Notes under the pieces: model-generated
Seen by the model: the letters and a program-made list of their open reading frames with translations, nothing else
What the model was told of the DNA's origin: nothing
The model's database searches: none
Origin: Planctomycetales bacterium
GTDB taxonomy: Bacteria > Planctomycetota > Planctomycetia > Pirellulales > Thermoguttaceae
Assembly (NCBI GenBank): GCA_007122045.1
Contig: SKJM01000348.1
Location: 1-5,534, forward strand
Direction of reading: 5' to 3'
Length of the DNA stretch: 5,534 bases
Program-made: the position numbers and the translations under genes
In this document: positions 1 through 5,534 of the stretch, piece after piece
Layout of the letters: each line of letters begins with the position of its first letter
How positions within the stretch are numbered: the stretch's first letter is position 1

Positions 1-513
1 CTCGACACCCAGCCCGCCAGCTTCGGCTACGACCGCACCATGGTCTTCTTCAACGAGACCGACACGTTCGACTACCGCCAGCCGGAGGACCTGGTCGACG
101 TGCGGAGCGGGCTGATCTGCTCGCCGAGCAACTTCCTGTACCCCGAGCCGCCGGGCGAGGGCATGGTGCGCATTTCCGCCCTGGCCAACTTCCGCCGCTG
201 GGCCGCCCTCGATCCGGAGCAGTACCGCCTGGAGAAGCTTCGCTGGTACGACCGGCTGGCGGAAGTGGCCGCCCGGCACGTGCCCGACTTCCGAAGCCAG
301 GTGATCGACACCGACATGTTCACCCCCACCACCATCCGCCGCTTTACCGGCCGCGACGAGGGCGCGGTGTACGGGGCGCCCACGAAGCACTACGACGGGC
401 GGACCCCCGTCGACAACCTGTACATCTGCGGCACCGACCAGGGGATGGTCGGCATCGTCGGCACGCTCATCAGCGGCATCGCCATCGCCAATCGTTACTT
501 GCTGAGGAACTAA
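1..513 (+). CDS. CrtI/phytoene desaturase-like FAD-dependent oxidoreductase, C-terminal part (5' end outside window)
   Basis: The reading frame is open from the first base, so the gene begins upstream; 170 C-terminal residues are visible and end at TAA 511-513. The ATG at position 40 is internal and not the likely start. The tail has the signature of the CrtI/amine-oxidase flavoprotein superfamily: a conserved TIRRFTG segment, then [17 protein letters not shown], the C-terminal FAD-contacting glycine-rich block that follows the substrate domain. The dinucleotide-binding N terminus is not in view. A 49-residue stretch (nt 205-351) aligns without gaps to the next gene (nt 1607-1753) with 18 identities, so the two are paralogues. 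The family uses FAD to desaturate, saturate or isomerise hydrophobic polyene or acyl substrates, often at membranes. The direction of the reaction and the substrate are unknown here. FabZ and FabI genes downstream suggest an acyl-chain substrate rather than a carotenoid (inference). Confidence 0.9.
   Translation, partial: LDTQPASFGYDRTMVFFNETDTFDYRQPEDLVDVRSGLICSPSNFLYPEPPGEGMVRISALANFRRWAALDPEQYRLEKLRWYDRLAEVAARHVPDFRSQVIDTDMFTPTTIRRFTGRDEGAVYGAPTKHYDGRTPVDNLYICGTDQGMVGIVGTLISGIAIANRYLLRN
504..508 (+). promoter_or_regulatory. Ribosome binding site for the second CrtI-like gene
   Basis: GAGGA lies inside the last codons of the upstream gene, 9 nt before ATG 518. It supports that start and implies that the two desaturase-like genes are co-transcribed, since only 4 nt separate stop and start. 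Confidence 0.6.
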
Positions 514-517
514 CCCC

Positions 518-1972
518 ATGGCGCACGAGGTTCTACCAGGAGTTCGCGACCGCTACGACGTGGTCGTCGTCGGCGGCGGCTTGGGCGGCATGACGACGGC
601 GAACACGCTGGCCCGGGCCGGTCACGCCGTGCTGCTGCTCGAACAGCATGTCAAGCTGGGCGGGCTGGCCACCTGGTTCCGCCGCCCCGGCGGGTACATC
701 TTCGACGTGGCCCTGCACGGCTTTCCCGTGGGCATGATCAAGAGCTGCCGCCGCTACTGGACCCGCGAACTGGCCGACGCCATCGTGCAGTTGAATCGCA
801 TCCGCTTCGACAACCCGATGTTCTCGCTCACGACCACCTTCGACCGGCAGGACTTCACCCGGCTGCTCGTCGACGGCTTCGGCATCGCGGCGGACACCGT
901 GCGCGCGTTTTTCGACACGGCCCGCGACATGCAGTTCACCGACGAGCCCGACCTGACCACCGGCGAACTGTTCGCGCGGTTCTTCCCCGGCCGCGACGAC
1001 GTGGTGCGCCTGCTGATGGAACCCATCACGTACGCCAACGGCTCCACGCTGGAGGACCCGGCGCTGACCTACGGCATCGTGTTTTCGAACTTCATGTCGA
1101 AGGGCGTGTACACGTTCGAGGGCGGGACCGACCGGCTGGTGAAGTTGATGCGCGAGGAACTGACGCGCAACGGCGTCGACGTGCGCACCGGCGCGAGGGC
1201 GGAACGGATCACCGTCGACGCCGCCCGCCGCGTGACCGGCGTTTCCGTGGGCGGGCGGCACGTGGCGGCGCCGGCGGTCGTGTCGAACGGGAACCTGCTG
1301 GGGACCATTTTCGACCTGGTGGGCGAGGAGGCCTGGCCGGCCGACTTCGCCGAACAGGCCCGGGCGGTCCGGCTGAACAACTCCAGCACCCAGGTGTACC
1401 TGGCCCTGCGCGAGGGCGAGACGATCGACGAGGCCACCGGCGACCTGCTGTTCAGCTCCACGGCCCCCCGGTTCCAGACGGACCTGCTGCTCAGCCGCGA
1501 CATCACCAGCCGGACGTATTCCTTTTACTACCCCCGGATCCGCCCCCAACAAAGCCCGACCTACCTGGCCGTCGCCAGCAGCAACGCGCGGTACGACGAC
1601 TGGGCGGGCCTGGCGCCGGACGAGTATGCCGACGCCAAGCGCCGGCTGATCGACGGCACGCTCGACGACCTCGATCGGTACGTGCCCGGCATTCGCGACA
1701 AGGTGGCGTGGTTCGAGGCGGCCACCCCGTGGACGTTCCGCCGCTACACGGGCCACTGGCAGGGGGCCAGCTTCGGCACCAAGTTCGAAGGCCTGGCCGT
1801 CAGCCGCGCCATGCCCGAGTACGTCGCCGGCCTGTACCATGCCGGGAGCGTGGGCATTATCATGTCGGGCTGGTTGGGCGCGGTGAACTACGGCGTGATC
1901 GTGGCCAACGACGTCGACGCATACCTGATGAACCGCGGGTCGCGCCCCACCGCGCCCGCCCCACAAACATAA
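518..1972 (+). CDS. CrtI/phytoene desaturase-like NAD(P)/FAD-dependent oxidoreductase (complete)
   Basis: The protein has 484 residues, a usual length for CrtI-type desaturases and the related retinol-saturase-like proteins. A beta-alpha-beta FAD fold opens the protein: [11 protein letters not shown] at residues 14-24 (Gly19, Gly21, Gly24 of GxGxxG) and the ribose-binding acidic residue Glu42, followed by KLGG 46-49. The middle is the substrate domain. The C terminus has [10 protein letters not shown] (403-412) and a glycine-rich FAD-closing segment containing [13 protein letters not shown]. The last 20 or so residues are Pro/Arg-rich and look unconserved. The start is set by the GAGGA site and the position of the Rossmann fold. 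No signal peptide is evident. It is a paralogue of the gene just upstream, and the pair could form a heteromer or act in sequence. The family is known to add or remove double bonds in isoprenoid or polyene chains. Proximity to fatty-acid-type genes points to an acyl or polyene intermediate, but the substrate is not determinable. Database names such as all-trans-retinol 13,14-reductase would be family-level only. Confidence 0.93.
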   Translation: MAHEVLPGVRDRYDVVVVGGGLGGMTTANTLARAGHAVLLLEQHVKLGGLATWFRRPGGYIFDVALHGFPVGMIKSCRRYWTRELADAIVQLNRIRFDNPMFSLTTTFDRQDFTRLLVDGFGIAADTVRAFFDTARDMQFTDEPDLTTGELFARFFPGRDDVVRLLMEPITYANGSTLEDPALTYGIVFSNFMSKGVYTFEGGTDRLVKLMREELTRNGVDVRTGARAERITVDAARRVTGVSVGGRHVAAPAVVSNGNLLGTIFDLVGEEAWPADFAEQARAVRLNNSSTQVYLALREGETIDEATGDLLFSSTAPRFQTDLLLSRDITSRTYSFYYPRIRPQQSPTYLAVASSNARYDDWAGLAPDEYADAKRRLIDGTLDDLDRYVPGIRDKVAWFEAATPWTFRRYTGHWQGASFGTKFEGLAVSRAMPEYVAGLYHAGSVGIIMSGWLGAVNYGVIVANDVDAYLMNRGSRPTAPAPQT

Positions 1973-1988
1973 CCGTGCAAGGCAATTA

Positions 1989-2150
1989 CGTAGGACAGGC
2001 TTTCCAGCCTGTCAACGTAGGACAGGCTTTCCAGCCTGTCAACGTGAAACAGGCTTTCCAGCCTGTCAACGTGAAACAGGCTTTCCAGCCTGTCAACGTG
2101 AAACAGGCTTTCCCGCCTGTCAACGTGAAACAGGCTTTCCCGCCTGTCGA
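1989..2150 (+). repeat. Six tandem 27-nt palindromic repeats
   Basis: Six head-to-tail units of exactly 27 nt start at 1989, 2016, 2043, 2070, 2097 and 2124. Each contains an inverted repeat. Units 1-2 have a perfect 8-bp stem, GACAGGCT / AGCCTGTC, around TTCC. Units 3-4 read GTGAAACAGG at the left arm, which leaves 7 bp. Units 5-6 also carry CCCG for CCAG, which leaves 6 bp with a larger loop. Units 1 and 2 are identical, units 3 and 4 are identical, and unit 6 differs from 5 only in the second-last base. The array fills most of the spacer between the desaturase-like gene and the FabZ-like gene. RNA from it would form a row of small hairpins. Because 27 is a multiple of three, it reads as a nine-residue peptide repeat in open frames on both strands, but there is no support for translation. 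Similar palindromic elements are, from general knowledge, scattered in planctomycete intergenic DNA. Confidence 0.95.
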
Positions 2151-2156
2151 TTTTCC

Positions 2157-2182
2157 CTGACAGCCTGGAAGCCTATCCCACG
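2157..2182 (-). repeat. Degenerate, inverted seventh copy of the 27-nt repeat
   Basis: The reverse complement reads CGTGGGATAGG, CTTCCAGG, CTGTCAG. It matches a tandem unit over its whole length apart from four substitutions and one missing T, and the asymmetric CGT flank shows that it is inverted relative to the array. It sits 6 nt after the array and 14 nt before the first possible start of the FabZ-like gene. Confidence 0.7.
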
Positions 2183-2196
2183 GCCGCCGGCCCCCC

Positions 2197-2655
2197 ATGC
2201 AAGAGACCACCGCCATGAATGAACTTATTGCTCCCGACATCCTCGAGGCCATCCCTCACCGGCCGCCGTTCCTGCTGGTCGACCGTATCATCGAGCAGTC
2301 GCCGGCGCGGCTGGTCGGCGAGAAGACCTTTACAGGCGAGGAGGAGTTTTTCGCCGGCCATTACCCCGATTACCCCCTCGTGCCCGGCGTCTTGTTGTGC
2401 GAGGCGGCGATGCAGTGCGGGGCCATCCTGCTCGCGCAGCAGGCCCCGCCCACCGGCGACCGCATCCCGGTGGCCACGCGCATGAACGACGTGCGGTTCA
2501 AACGCATGGTGCGGCCGGGCGAAACGCTGCGCATCGAAGTCGAGATGGTCGAGCGCCTGGCCGCGGCCTACTTCCTCACCGCCAAGGTGACCGTCGACGG
2601 CAAGACGGCGGTGCGGTTCCAGTTCGCCTGCACCGCGGCCCCGCGGGGGACGTGA
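2197..2655 (+). CDS. fabZ: FabZ-type 3-hydroxyacyl-ACP dehydratase
   Basis: This is a hotdog-fold dehydratase of 152 residues, close to the usual FabZ length of about 150. It would remove water from (3R)-hydroxyacyl-ACP to give trans-2-enoyl-ACP in the cytoplasm. The N-terminal block ILEAIPHRPPFLLVDRI (residues 15-31) is classic FabZ. The catalytic pair is present with correct spacing: His55 in FFAGHYP and Glu69 in LVPGVLLCEAAMQ, matching E. coli His54/Glu68. The block VRFKRMVRPGETL also fits. Two starts are possible: ATG 2197, or ATG 2215 (residue 7), which is preceded by AAGAGA at 2201-2206 and leaves the same conserved core. The upstream sequence of 2197 is C/G-only and has no clear ribosome site, so 2215 may be the true start. 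The stop is 6 nt before the FabI-like gene, so the pair is almost certainly one transcript and supplies dehydration and enoyl reduction of the same cycle. It may be a pathway-specific paralogue rather than the housekeeping enzyme (inference from context). Confidence 0.93.
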   Translation: MQETTAMNELIAPDILEAIPHRPPFLLVDRIIEQSPARLVGEKTFTGEEEFFAGHYPDYPLVPGVLLCEAAMQCGAILLAQQAPPTGDRIPVATRMNDVRFKRMVRPGETLRIEVEMVERLAAAYFLTAKVTVDGKTAVRFQFACTAAPRGT

Positions 2656-2661
2656 CGCGCC

Positions 2662-3465
2662 ATGGATTTCCTGCAGATCGAAGGCAAGTCGGTCCTCATT
2701 CTCGGCGTGGCCAATCGCAAGAGCGTGGCCTACCACGTCGCCCGCACGCTGGAGGAGGCCGGCGCCCGCTGCGTGCACGTCGTGCGCGATGAAGACGTCC
2801 GAGCGGCCACCGAAACGTTGCTCGAGGGGCGCGACGTGTATACGTGCAATGTCGAAAAGCCCGAGGAAATCGCCCGGTTGCGCGGCGCGCTGGCCGCGGC
2901 GGGCGAGCGGTTCGCCGGCCTGGTCCACTCGATCGCCTTCGCCGATTACTCCGAGGGGATCAAGCCGTTCCACGAGACGCCCCGGGCCGCGTTCCTCCAG
3001 GCGGTCGACATTTCCTGCTACTCGCTCATTGCCGTGGCCGATGCCGTGAAGGACCTGCTCGAGCCCGACGCCTCGGTGGTGACCATTTCGATCTCCACCA
3101 CGCGCATGGCGAGCGAGAACTACGGCTTCATGGCGCCGATCAAGGCGGCCCTCGACTCGTCGTTGGTCTTCCTGGCCAAGTCGTTCAGCCGCTTCTCGCG
3201 CGTGCGGTTCAACGCCGTGGCGCCGGGCCTGCTGAAGACGTCGGCCTCGGCGGGAATTCCCGGCTACGTGGACGCCTACCTGTATGCCGAGCAGGTCATT
3301 CCGCGCAAGACGGCCGTGCGCACCGACGAGGTGGCCCACGCGGCGGCCTTCCTGCTCAGCCCGCGATCCAGCGGCATCAACGCCCAGCAGATCGTCGTCG
3401 ACGCGGGCATGTCGATCAACTATTTCGACGCCGACCTGGTCCGCCGGGCGATGCGCCCGGAGTGA
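2662..3465 (+). CDS. fabI: FabI-type enoyl-ACP reductase (SDR family), with altered first active-site position
   Basis: The protein has 267 residues; E. coli FabI has 262. It belongs to the SDR superfamily and is expected to reduce trans-2-enoyl-ACP with NAD(P)H. Features matching FabI in order are [10 protein letters not shown] (residues 15-24, nucleotide-binding loop), HSIAFA (89-94), [13 protein letters not shown] (116-128), the catalytic YX6K as Tyr154 to Lys161, [13 protein letters not shown] (187-199, substrate loop), and [17 protein letters not shown] (236-252, usually VDGGFSI). A gapless alignment from TISIS to ENY places Ile144 where E. coli FabI has Tyr146 and where InhA has Phe149. 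This is an aromatic residue that lines the substrate site, so specificity or activity may differ from housekeeping FabI. The start ATG lies 6 nt after the FabZ stop; a G-rich GGGGGA at 2645-2650 is a possible ribosome site. Neighbours suggest a specialised lipid pathway. Another SDR activity on a related thioester is possible. Confidence 0.92.
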   Translation: MDFLQIEGKSVLILGVANRKSVAYHVARTLEEAGARCVHVVRDEDVRAATETLLEGRDVYTCNVEKPEEIARLRGALAAAGERFAGLVHSIAFADYSEGIKPFHETPRAAFLQAVDISCYSLIAVADAVKDLLEPDASVVTISISTTRMASENYGFMAPIKAALDSSLVFLAKSFSRFSRVRFNAVAPGLLKTSASAGIPGYVDAYLYAEQVIPRKTAVRTDEVAHAAAFLLSPRSSGINAQQIVVDAGMSINYFDADLVRRAMRPE

Positions 3466-3480
3466 AGCACCGCCGGAGGC

Positions 3481-3509
3481 TTCCCCGGTAGTGGAACCCT
3501 TGCTACGAT
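3481..3509 (+). promoter_or_regulatory. Possible sigma70-type promoter upstream of the flavoprotein gene
   Basis: TGCTACGAT at 3501-3509 fits an extended -10 element (TGn plus TACGAT). A poor -35 (TTCCCC, 3481-3486) stands 17 nt upstream. The octamer TACGATAA recurs before the next gene. A start near 3516 would give a leader of about 40 nt. The weak -35 makes this tentative. Confidence 0.4.
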
Positions 3510-3557
3510 AACACCCGGACGCGACCGAATTGCCGCTGCCGATTACGGACGTCTTCC

Positions 3558-4841
3558 ATGCCGGACTCGATTCCCTTCACCGCCCGAAGCCACTCGACCC
3601 CCTACGCGCTGGCCGTGCTCGGCGGCGGGGCGGCCGGCGGGGCGGCCGCCCGCCAGGCGGCGCGGCAGGGCACACGGGTCGCGCTGCTCGTGCCCGATGA
3701 AGCGGAAGCTGAGCCGGGCGCGTCGGGCGATTTCGCGCGGGCCGTCCGGCGACTCCAGGCGCAGCGGGGCCTCCGCCCGCCGCCGTTGCCGATCGACGAG
3801 CCGCGAATCGACGTCTTCCCGGGCCCGGTGTGGTTCAGCCGGTATCGGACGGTTTCGGTGGGCGGCGTCGAAGTGCGGTTCGGGAGGGCGGTGGTCGCCA
3901 CGGGGGCGGAGGCGGGCGCGGTGGCCGTGGCCGGCGCCGAGGAGGCCGAGCCGCTGCGCCCCCACGAACTCGACCGCCTCGACGGGCCGCCCCAACGCCT
4001 GGCCGTACTCGGAAGCGACGGCGAGGCCTGCTTCTGGGCCCAGCAGATGCGCCGCCTGGGCAGCGAAGTGTACCTGATTGCCGCCGGCCCGCGGCTGCTC
4101 GAGGCCTCCGACGAGCAAGCCGCGCAAATCGTCGCCCGCCGCTTGGAAGCCGAGGGGGTGTGCGTCCGGACGGGGTGCGAGGACGTCGCCCTGGACCGCA
4201 CGGGCAACCGGCGCGGGGTGCTGATCGGCCGAGGCGAGCGGCGCGAGAAGCTGCTGGCCGACGAGGTTCTGGTCTGCCCGGAGCCGCGGCCGCGCGTTGC
4301 CGGGCTTGCCTTGGCGACGGCGGCGGTGGCGTACAGCGAGCGGGGAATCGGCGTCGATGACCGGCTGCGGACCAGCGAGCGGCACGTTTTCGCCGCCGGC
4401 GGCGCTTGCGGACCCCACTTCACCTCGCCCGAGGCCGAGGAGGCCACCGGCCGGCTGGCGGCCCGGAACGCGCTGGCGTGGGTGCCCCGCCGCCTGGGTC
4501 GGTGCGTCGTGCCGCGTTGCACGCCGACGGATCCGCCCATCGTCGAGTTGGGGCTCCGGCCCGCCGAGGCCGCGGCGGCCGGGATCGACGTCGAACCGCG
4601 GCGGTTCGAGTTCCGCGCGACAGAAGCGGCCGACCCGGACGAGGTCCAAGGGTACTTGGCCCTGCTGGTGGGCCCCCGCGGGCGGGTCGTCGGCGCCACG
4701 ATTGCCGCGACGGGTTCCGAAGAACTGGCGCTGCCGCTGATGCTTCTGATGAGCCGGGGCCTTCCACTACGCATTTTGGGGGCCATTACGCCGTGCCGAT
4801 CCGGCCGCGCCCGCCTGCTCGCAGCCCTGGCTGAGAAGTAA
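3558..4841 (+). CDS. Disulfide-reductase-fold FAD/NAD(P) protein lacking canonical catalytic residues
   Basis: The 427-residue protein has the domain order of class I pyridine nucleotide-disulfide oxidoreductases (lipoamide dehydrogenase/mercuric reductase type), which usually run about 460. An FAD Rossmann motif lies at LGGGAAGG (Gly22, Gly24, Gly27), VVATG at 112-116, a degenerate second dinucleotide motif at VLGSDGEACFWA (150-161), FAAGGACG at 278-285, and a dimerisation domain starting at CTPTDPPIVELGL (321-333). Key residues are missing. There is no Cys before residue 158, so the CxxxxC redox pair after the FAD motif is absent. The AAGD aspartate is Gly282. The C-terminal HPTxxE block reads TPCRSGRA, with no His anywhere after residue 287. 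Classical disulfide chemistry is therefore unlikely; it may be a flavin- or NAD-binding protein with another role, or a structural or regulatory relative. The start is supported by a modest GGAC at 3547-3550, 7 nt upstream. It lies between FabI-like and ketosynthase-like genes on the same strand, but its link to their pathway is only positional. Confidence 0.88.
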   Translation: MPDSIPFTARSHSTPYALAVLGGGAAGGAAARQAARQGTRVALLVPDEAEAEPGASGDFARAVRRLQAQRGLRPPPLPIDEPRIDVFPGPVWFSRYRTVSVGGVEVRFGRAVVATGAEAGAVAVAGAEEAEPLRPHELDRLDGPPQRLAVLGSDGEACFWAQQMRRLGSEVYLIAAGPRLLEASDEQAAQIVARRLEAEGVCVRTGCEDVALDRTGNRRGVLIGRGERREKLLADEVLVCPEPRPRVAGLALATAAVAYSERGIGVDDRLRTSERHVFAAGGACGPHFTSPEAEEATGRLAARNALAWVPRRLGRCVVPRCTPTDPPIVELGLRPAEAAAAGIDVEPRRFEFRATEAADPDEVQGYLALLVGPRGRVVGATIAATGSEELALPLMLLMSRGLPLRILGAITPCRSGRARLLAALAEK

Positions 4842-4851
4842 AGCGGGCCTG

Positions 4852-4880
4852 TTGTTCCACTCGGCCGGTCTGAGTACGAT
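4852..4880 (+). promoter_or_regulatory. Probable sigma70-type promoter for the ketosynthase-fold gene
   Basis: TTGTTC (4852-4857) and TACGAT (4875-4880) are separated by 17 nt, the ideal spacing. Transcription from about 4887 would leave a very short leader ahead of the ribosome site at 4891, which is the main argument against it. It would let the downstream genes be expressed separately from the upstream ones. Confidence 0.5.
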
Positions 4881-4890
4881 AAGGTGTTCC

Positions 4891-4895
4891 AGGAA
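4891..4895 (+). promoter_or_regulatory. Ribosome binding site for the ketosynthase-fold gene
   Basis: AGGAA lies 7 nt before ATG 4903. It fixes the start, which is also right for the family because the conserved IVITGMGAVSPIG segment begins at residue 7. Confidence 0.65.
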
Positions 4896-4902
4896 CAAGC
4901 CA

Positions 4903-5534
4903 ATGAGCGGTGGATCTCAGATTGTCATTACCGGTATGGGGGCGGTAAGCCCCATCGGAATCGGTAACGAGGCCCTCTGGACCTCGTTGCGGGAGGGCCG
5001 CAGCGGCGTGAGCGACCTGGGTCTGTTTCGAGACCCCGACCTGCCCCACGGATTCGGCGCCGCCGTGGCCGACTTCGAGCCGAAGCAGGTTGTCCGGCCA
5101 CGAAAAAGCCTGAAGGTGATGAGCCGCGAGATCCAAATGGCCTTCGCGGCGGCCGATCTGGCGTGCAGGCAGGCGGGCCACGAAGCCACCCCCTTCGATC
5201 CGGACCGCATGGGCGTGCTGTTTGGCGCGGAGCCGATCCCGTGCGATCTGGACGAGCTGGTCGGCGCGTTTCGGGCGTGCATGGTGTCCGGCCAGTTCGA
5301 CTTCCGCCAATGGGGCACCAAGGCCTTGCCCGAGATGTTCCCCTTGTGGATGCTCAAGTATCTGCCCAACATGCCCGCCTGCCATATCGCCATTGCCCAG
5401 GATGCCCGAGGACCAAACAATTCGATCGCGCTGGACGACGCATCGAGCTTACTGGCGGTGGCCGAGGGGGTTCGCGTGATCGAGCGGGGCCATGCGGAGG
5501 TGATGGTGGCCGGGGGGGTCAGTTCGCGCATCAG
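4903..5534 (+). CDS. Ketosynthase-fold protein (FabF/chain-length-factor-like) with Asp at the catalytic Cys position, N-terminal half
   Basis: 210 codons are visible before the right edge; full-length relatives have about 410-430 residues. The thiolase fold of beta-ketoacyl-ACP synthases is clear from IVITGMGAVSPIG (7-19), the helix after RKSLKVMSREIQMAFAAADLA, GVLFGAEP, LPNMPACHIAIAQDARGP (154-171) and VMVAGG (200-205). Active KAS enzymes have TACxxG after this GP motif. Here the segment is NNSIALDDASS, and a gapless alignment with E. coli FabF from GP to VMVAGG puts Asp179 on the nucleophile Cys163. Condensation through a Cys acyl-enzyme is thus not expected. Chain-length factors (KS-beta) of type II polyketide systems also lack this Cys, usually with Gln, and pair with an active ketosynthase; the same role is inferred here. 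The catalytic His residues would lie beyond the window. The gene follows its own promoter candidate and may open a downstream set containing the partner ketosynthase and a carrier protein, neither of which is visible. Confidence 0.92.
   Translation, partial: MSGGSQIVITGMGAVSPIGIGNEALWTSLREGRSGVSDLGLFRDPDLPHGFGAAVADFEPKQVVRPRKSLKVMSREIQMAFAAADLACRQAGHEATPFDPDRMGVLFGAEPIPCDLDELVGAFRACMVSGQFDFRQWGTKALPEMFPLWMLKYLPNMPACHIAIAQDARGPNNSIALDDASSLLAVAEGVRVIERGHAEVMVAGGVSSRI

Noticed and set aside
533..1966. Long antisense open frame over the complete desaturase-like gene
   Set aside because: High GC at third codon positions suppresses stops on the opposite strand. The product is rich in His, Arg, Gly and Val without recognisable motifs, while the + frame has a clear FAD fold.
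1989..2150. CRISPR array
   Set aside because: The units are contiguous with no unique spacers between them, so this is a simple tandem repeat.
1708..2160. Open frame on + strand encoding a QAFQPVNV nine-residue repeat protein
   Set aside because: Its first part overlaps the desaturase-like gene in another frame, and its repetitive tail is just the 27-nt DNA repeat read in frame. It has no conserved domain and no ribosome site.
1986..2252. Open frame on - strand with GWKACFTLT repeats
   Set aside because: It is the antisense reading of the same palindromic array, running into the start of the FabZ-like gene. The repeat peptide follows from the DNA period being a multiple of three.
2173..3339. 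Antisense open frame across the FabZ and FabI genes
   Set aside because: It spans two recognisable enzymes on the other strand and has no motif of its own.
3466..3500. Possible rho-independent terminator after the FabI-like gene
   Set aside because: Only a weak ACCG/CGGT or CCGG self-match is present, with no T run after it.
3543..4903. Two long antisense open frames over the flavoprotein gene
   Set aside because: They are low-complexity Arg/Pro/Ser/Ala-rich shadows of a clear + strand coding gene.
5512..5518. Run of seven G that might mark a sequencing frameshift
   Set aside because: The frame through the run gives VMVAGGV, exactly the conserved ketosynthase segment, so the length is correct.

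Overview
The window is GC-rich bacterial DNA with one co-directional (+ strand) run of six genes: two tandem CrtI-like FAD oxidoreductases, a FabZ-type dehydratase, a FabI-type enoyl reductase, a degenerate disulfide-reductase-fold flavoprotein, and the N-terminal half of a ketosynthase-fold protein. The first gene is cut by the left edge and the last by the right edge. The gene set, the composition and the palindromic intergenic 27-nt repeat (GACAGGCT-TTCC-AGCCTGTC core) resemble Planctomycetota, perhaps a Pirellulales-like lineage. That placement is inference from remembered genome character, not from a search.

Layout. 1-513 is the C-terminal part of a phytoene-desaturase-like protein. Only 4 nt later comes a complete paralogue (518-1972). 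1973-2196 is a non-coding spacer with six tandem 27-nt repeats and a decayed inverted seventh copy. 2197-2655 (FabZ-like) and 2662-3465 (FabI-like) are 6 nt apart and form a translationally tight pair. A 92-nt spacer with a possible promoter leads to the flavoprotein (3558-4841). A 61-nt spacer with a better promoter candidate leads to the ketosynthase-fold gene (4903 to the edge).

How they may work together. FabZ dehydrates a beta-hydroxyacyl thioester and FabI reduces the resulting enoyl group. A ketosynthase would perform elongation, and the CrtI-like flavoproteins could desaturate, saturate or isomerise an acyl or polyene chain. This looks like a dedicated type II fatty-acid/polyketide lipid pathway. 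It recalls the combination (FabF/FabZ/phytoene-desaturase-like genes) discussed for ladderane lipids in anammox planctomycetes, but the product cannot be read from this sequence.

Most notable points. The ketosynthase-fold protein has Asp179 exactly where the catalytic Cys of FabF sits, so it looks like a chain-length-factor-like or otherwise non-condensing partner. The FabI-like protein keeps YX6K but has Ile at the FabI Tyr146 position. The flavoprotein in between lacks the redox disulfide, the catalytic His and the FAD-contact Asp of its superfamily. Three members of one cluster thus carry altered active sites. No acyl carrier protein, RNA gene, mobile element or CRISPR array is visible.
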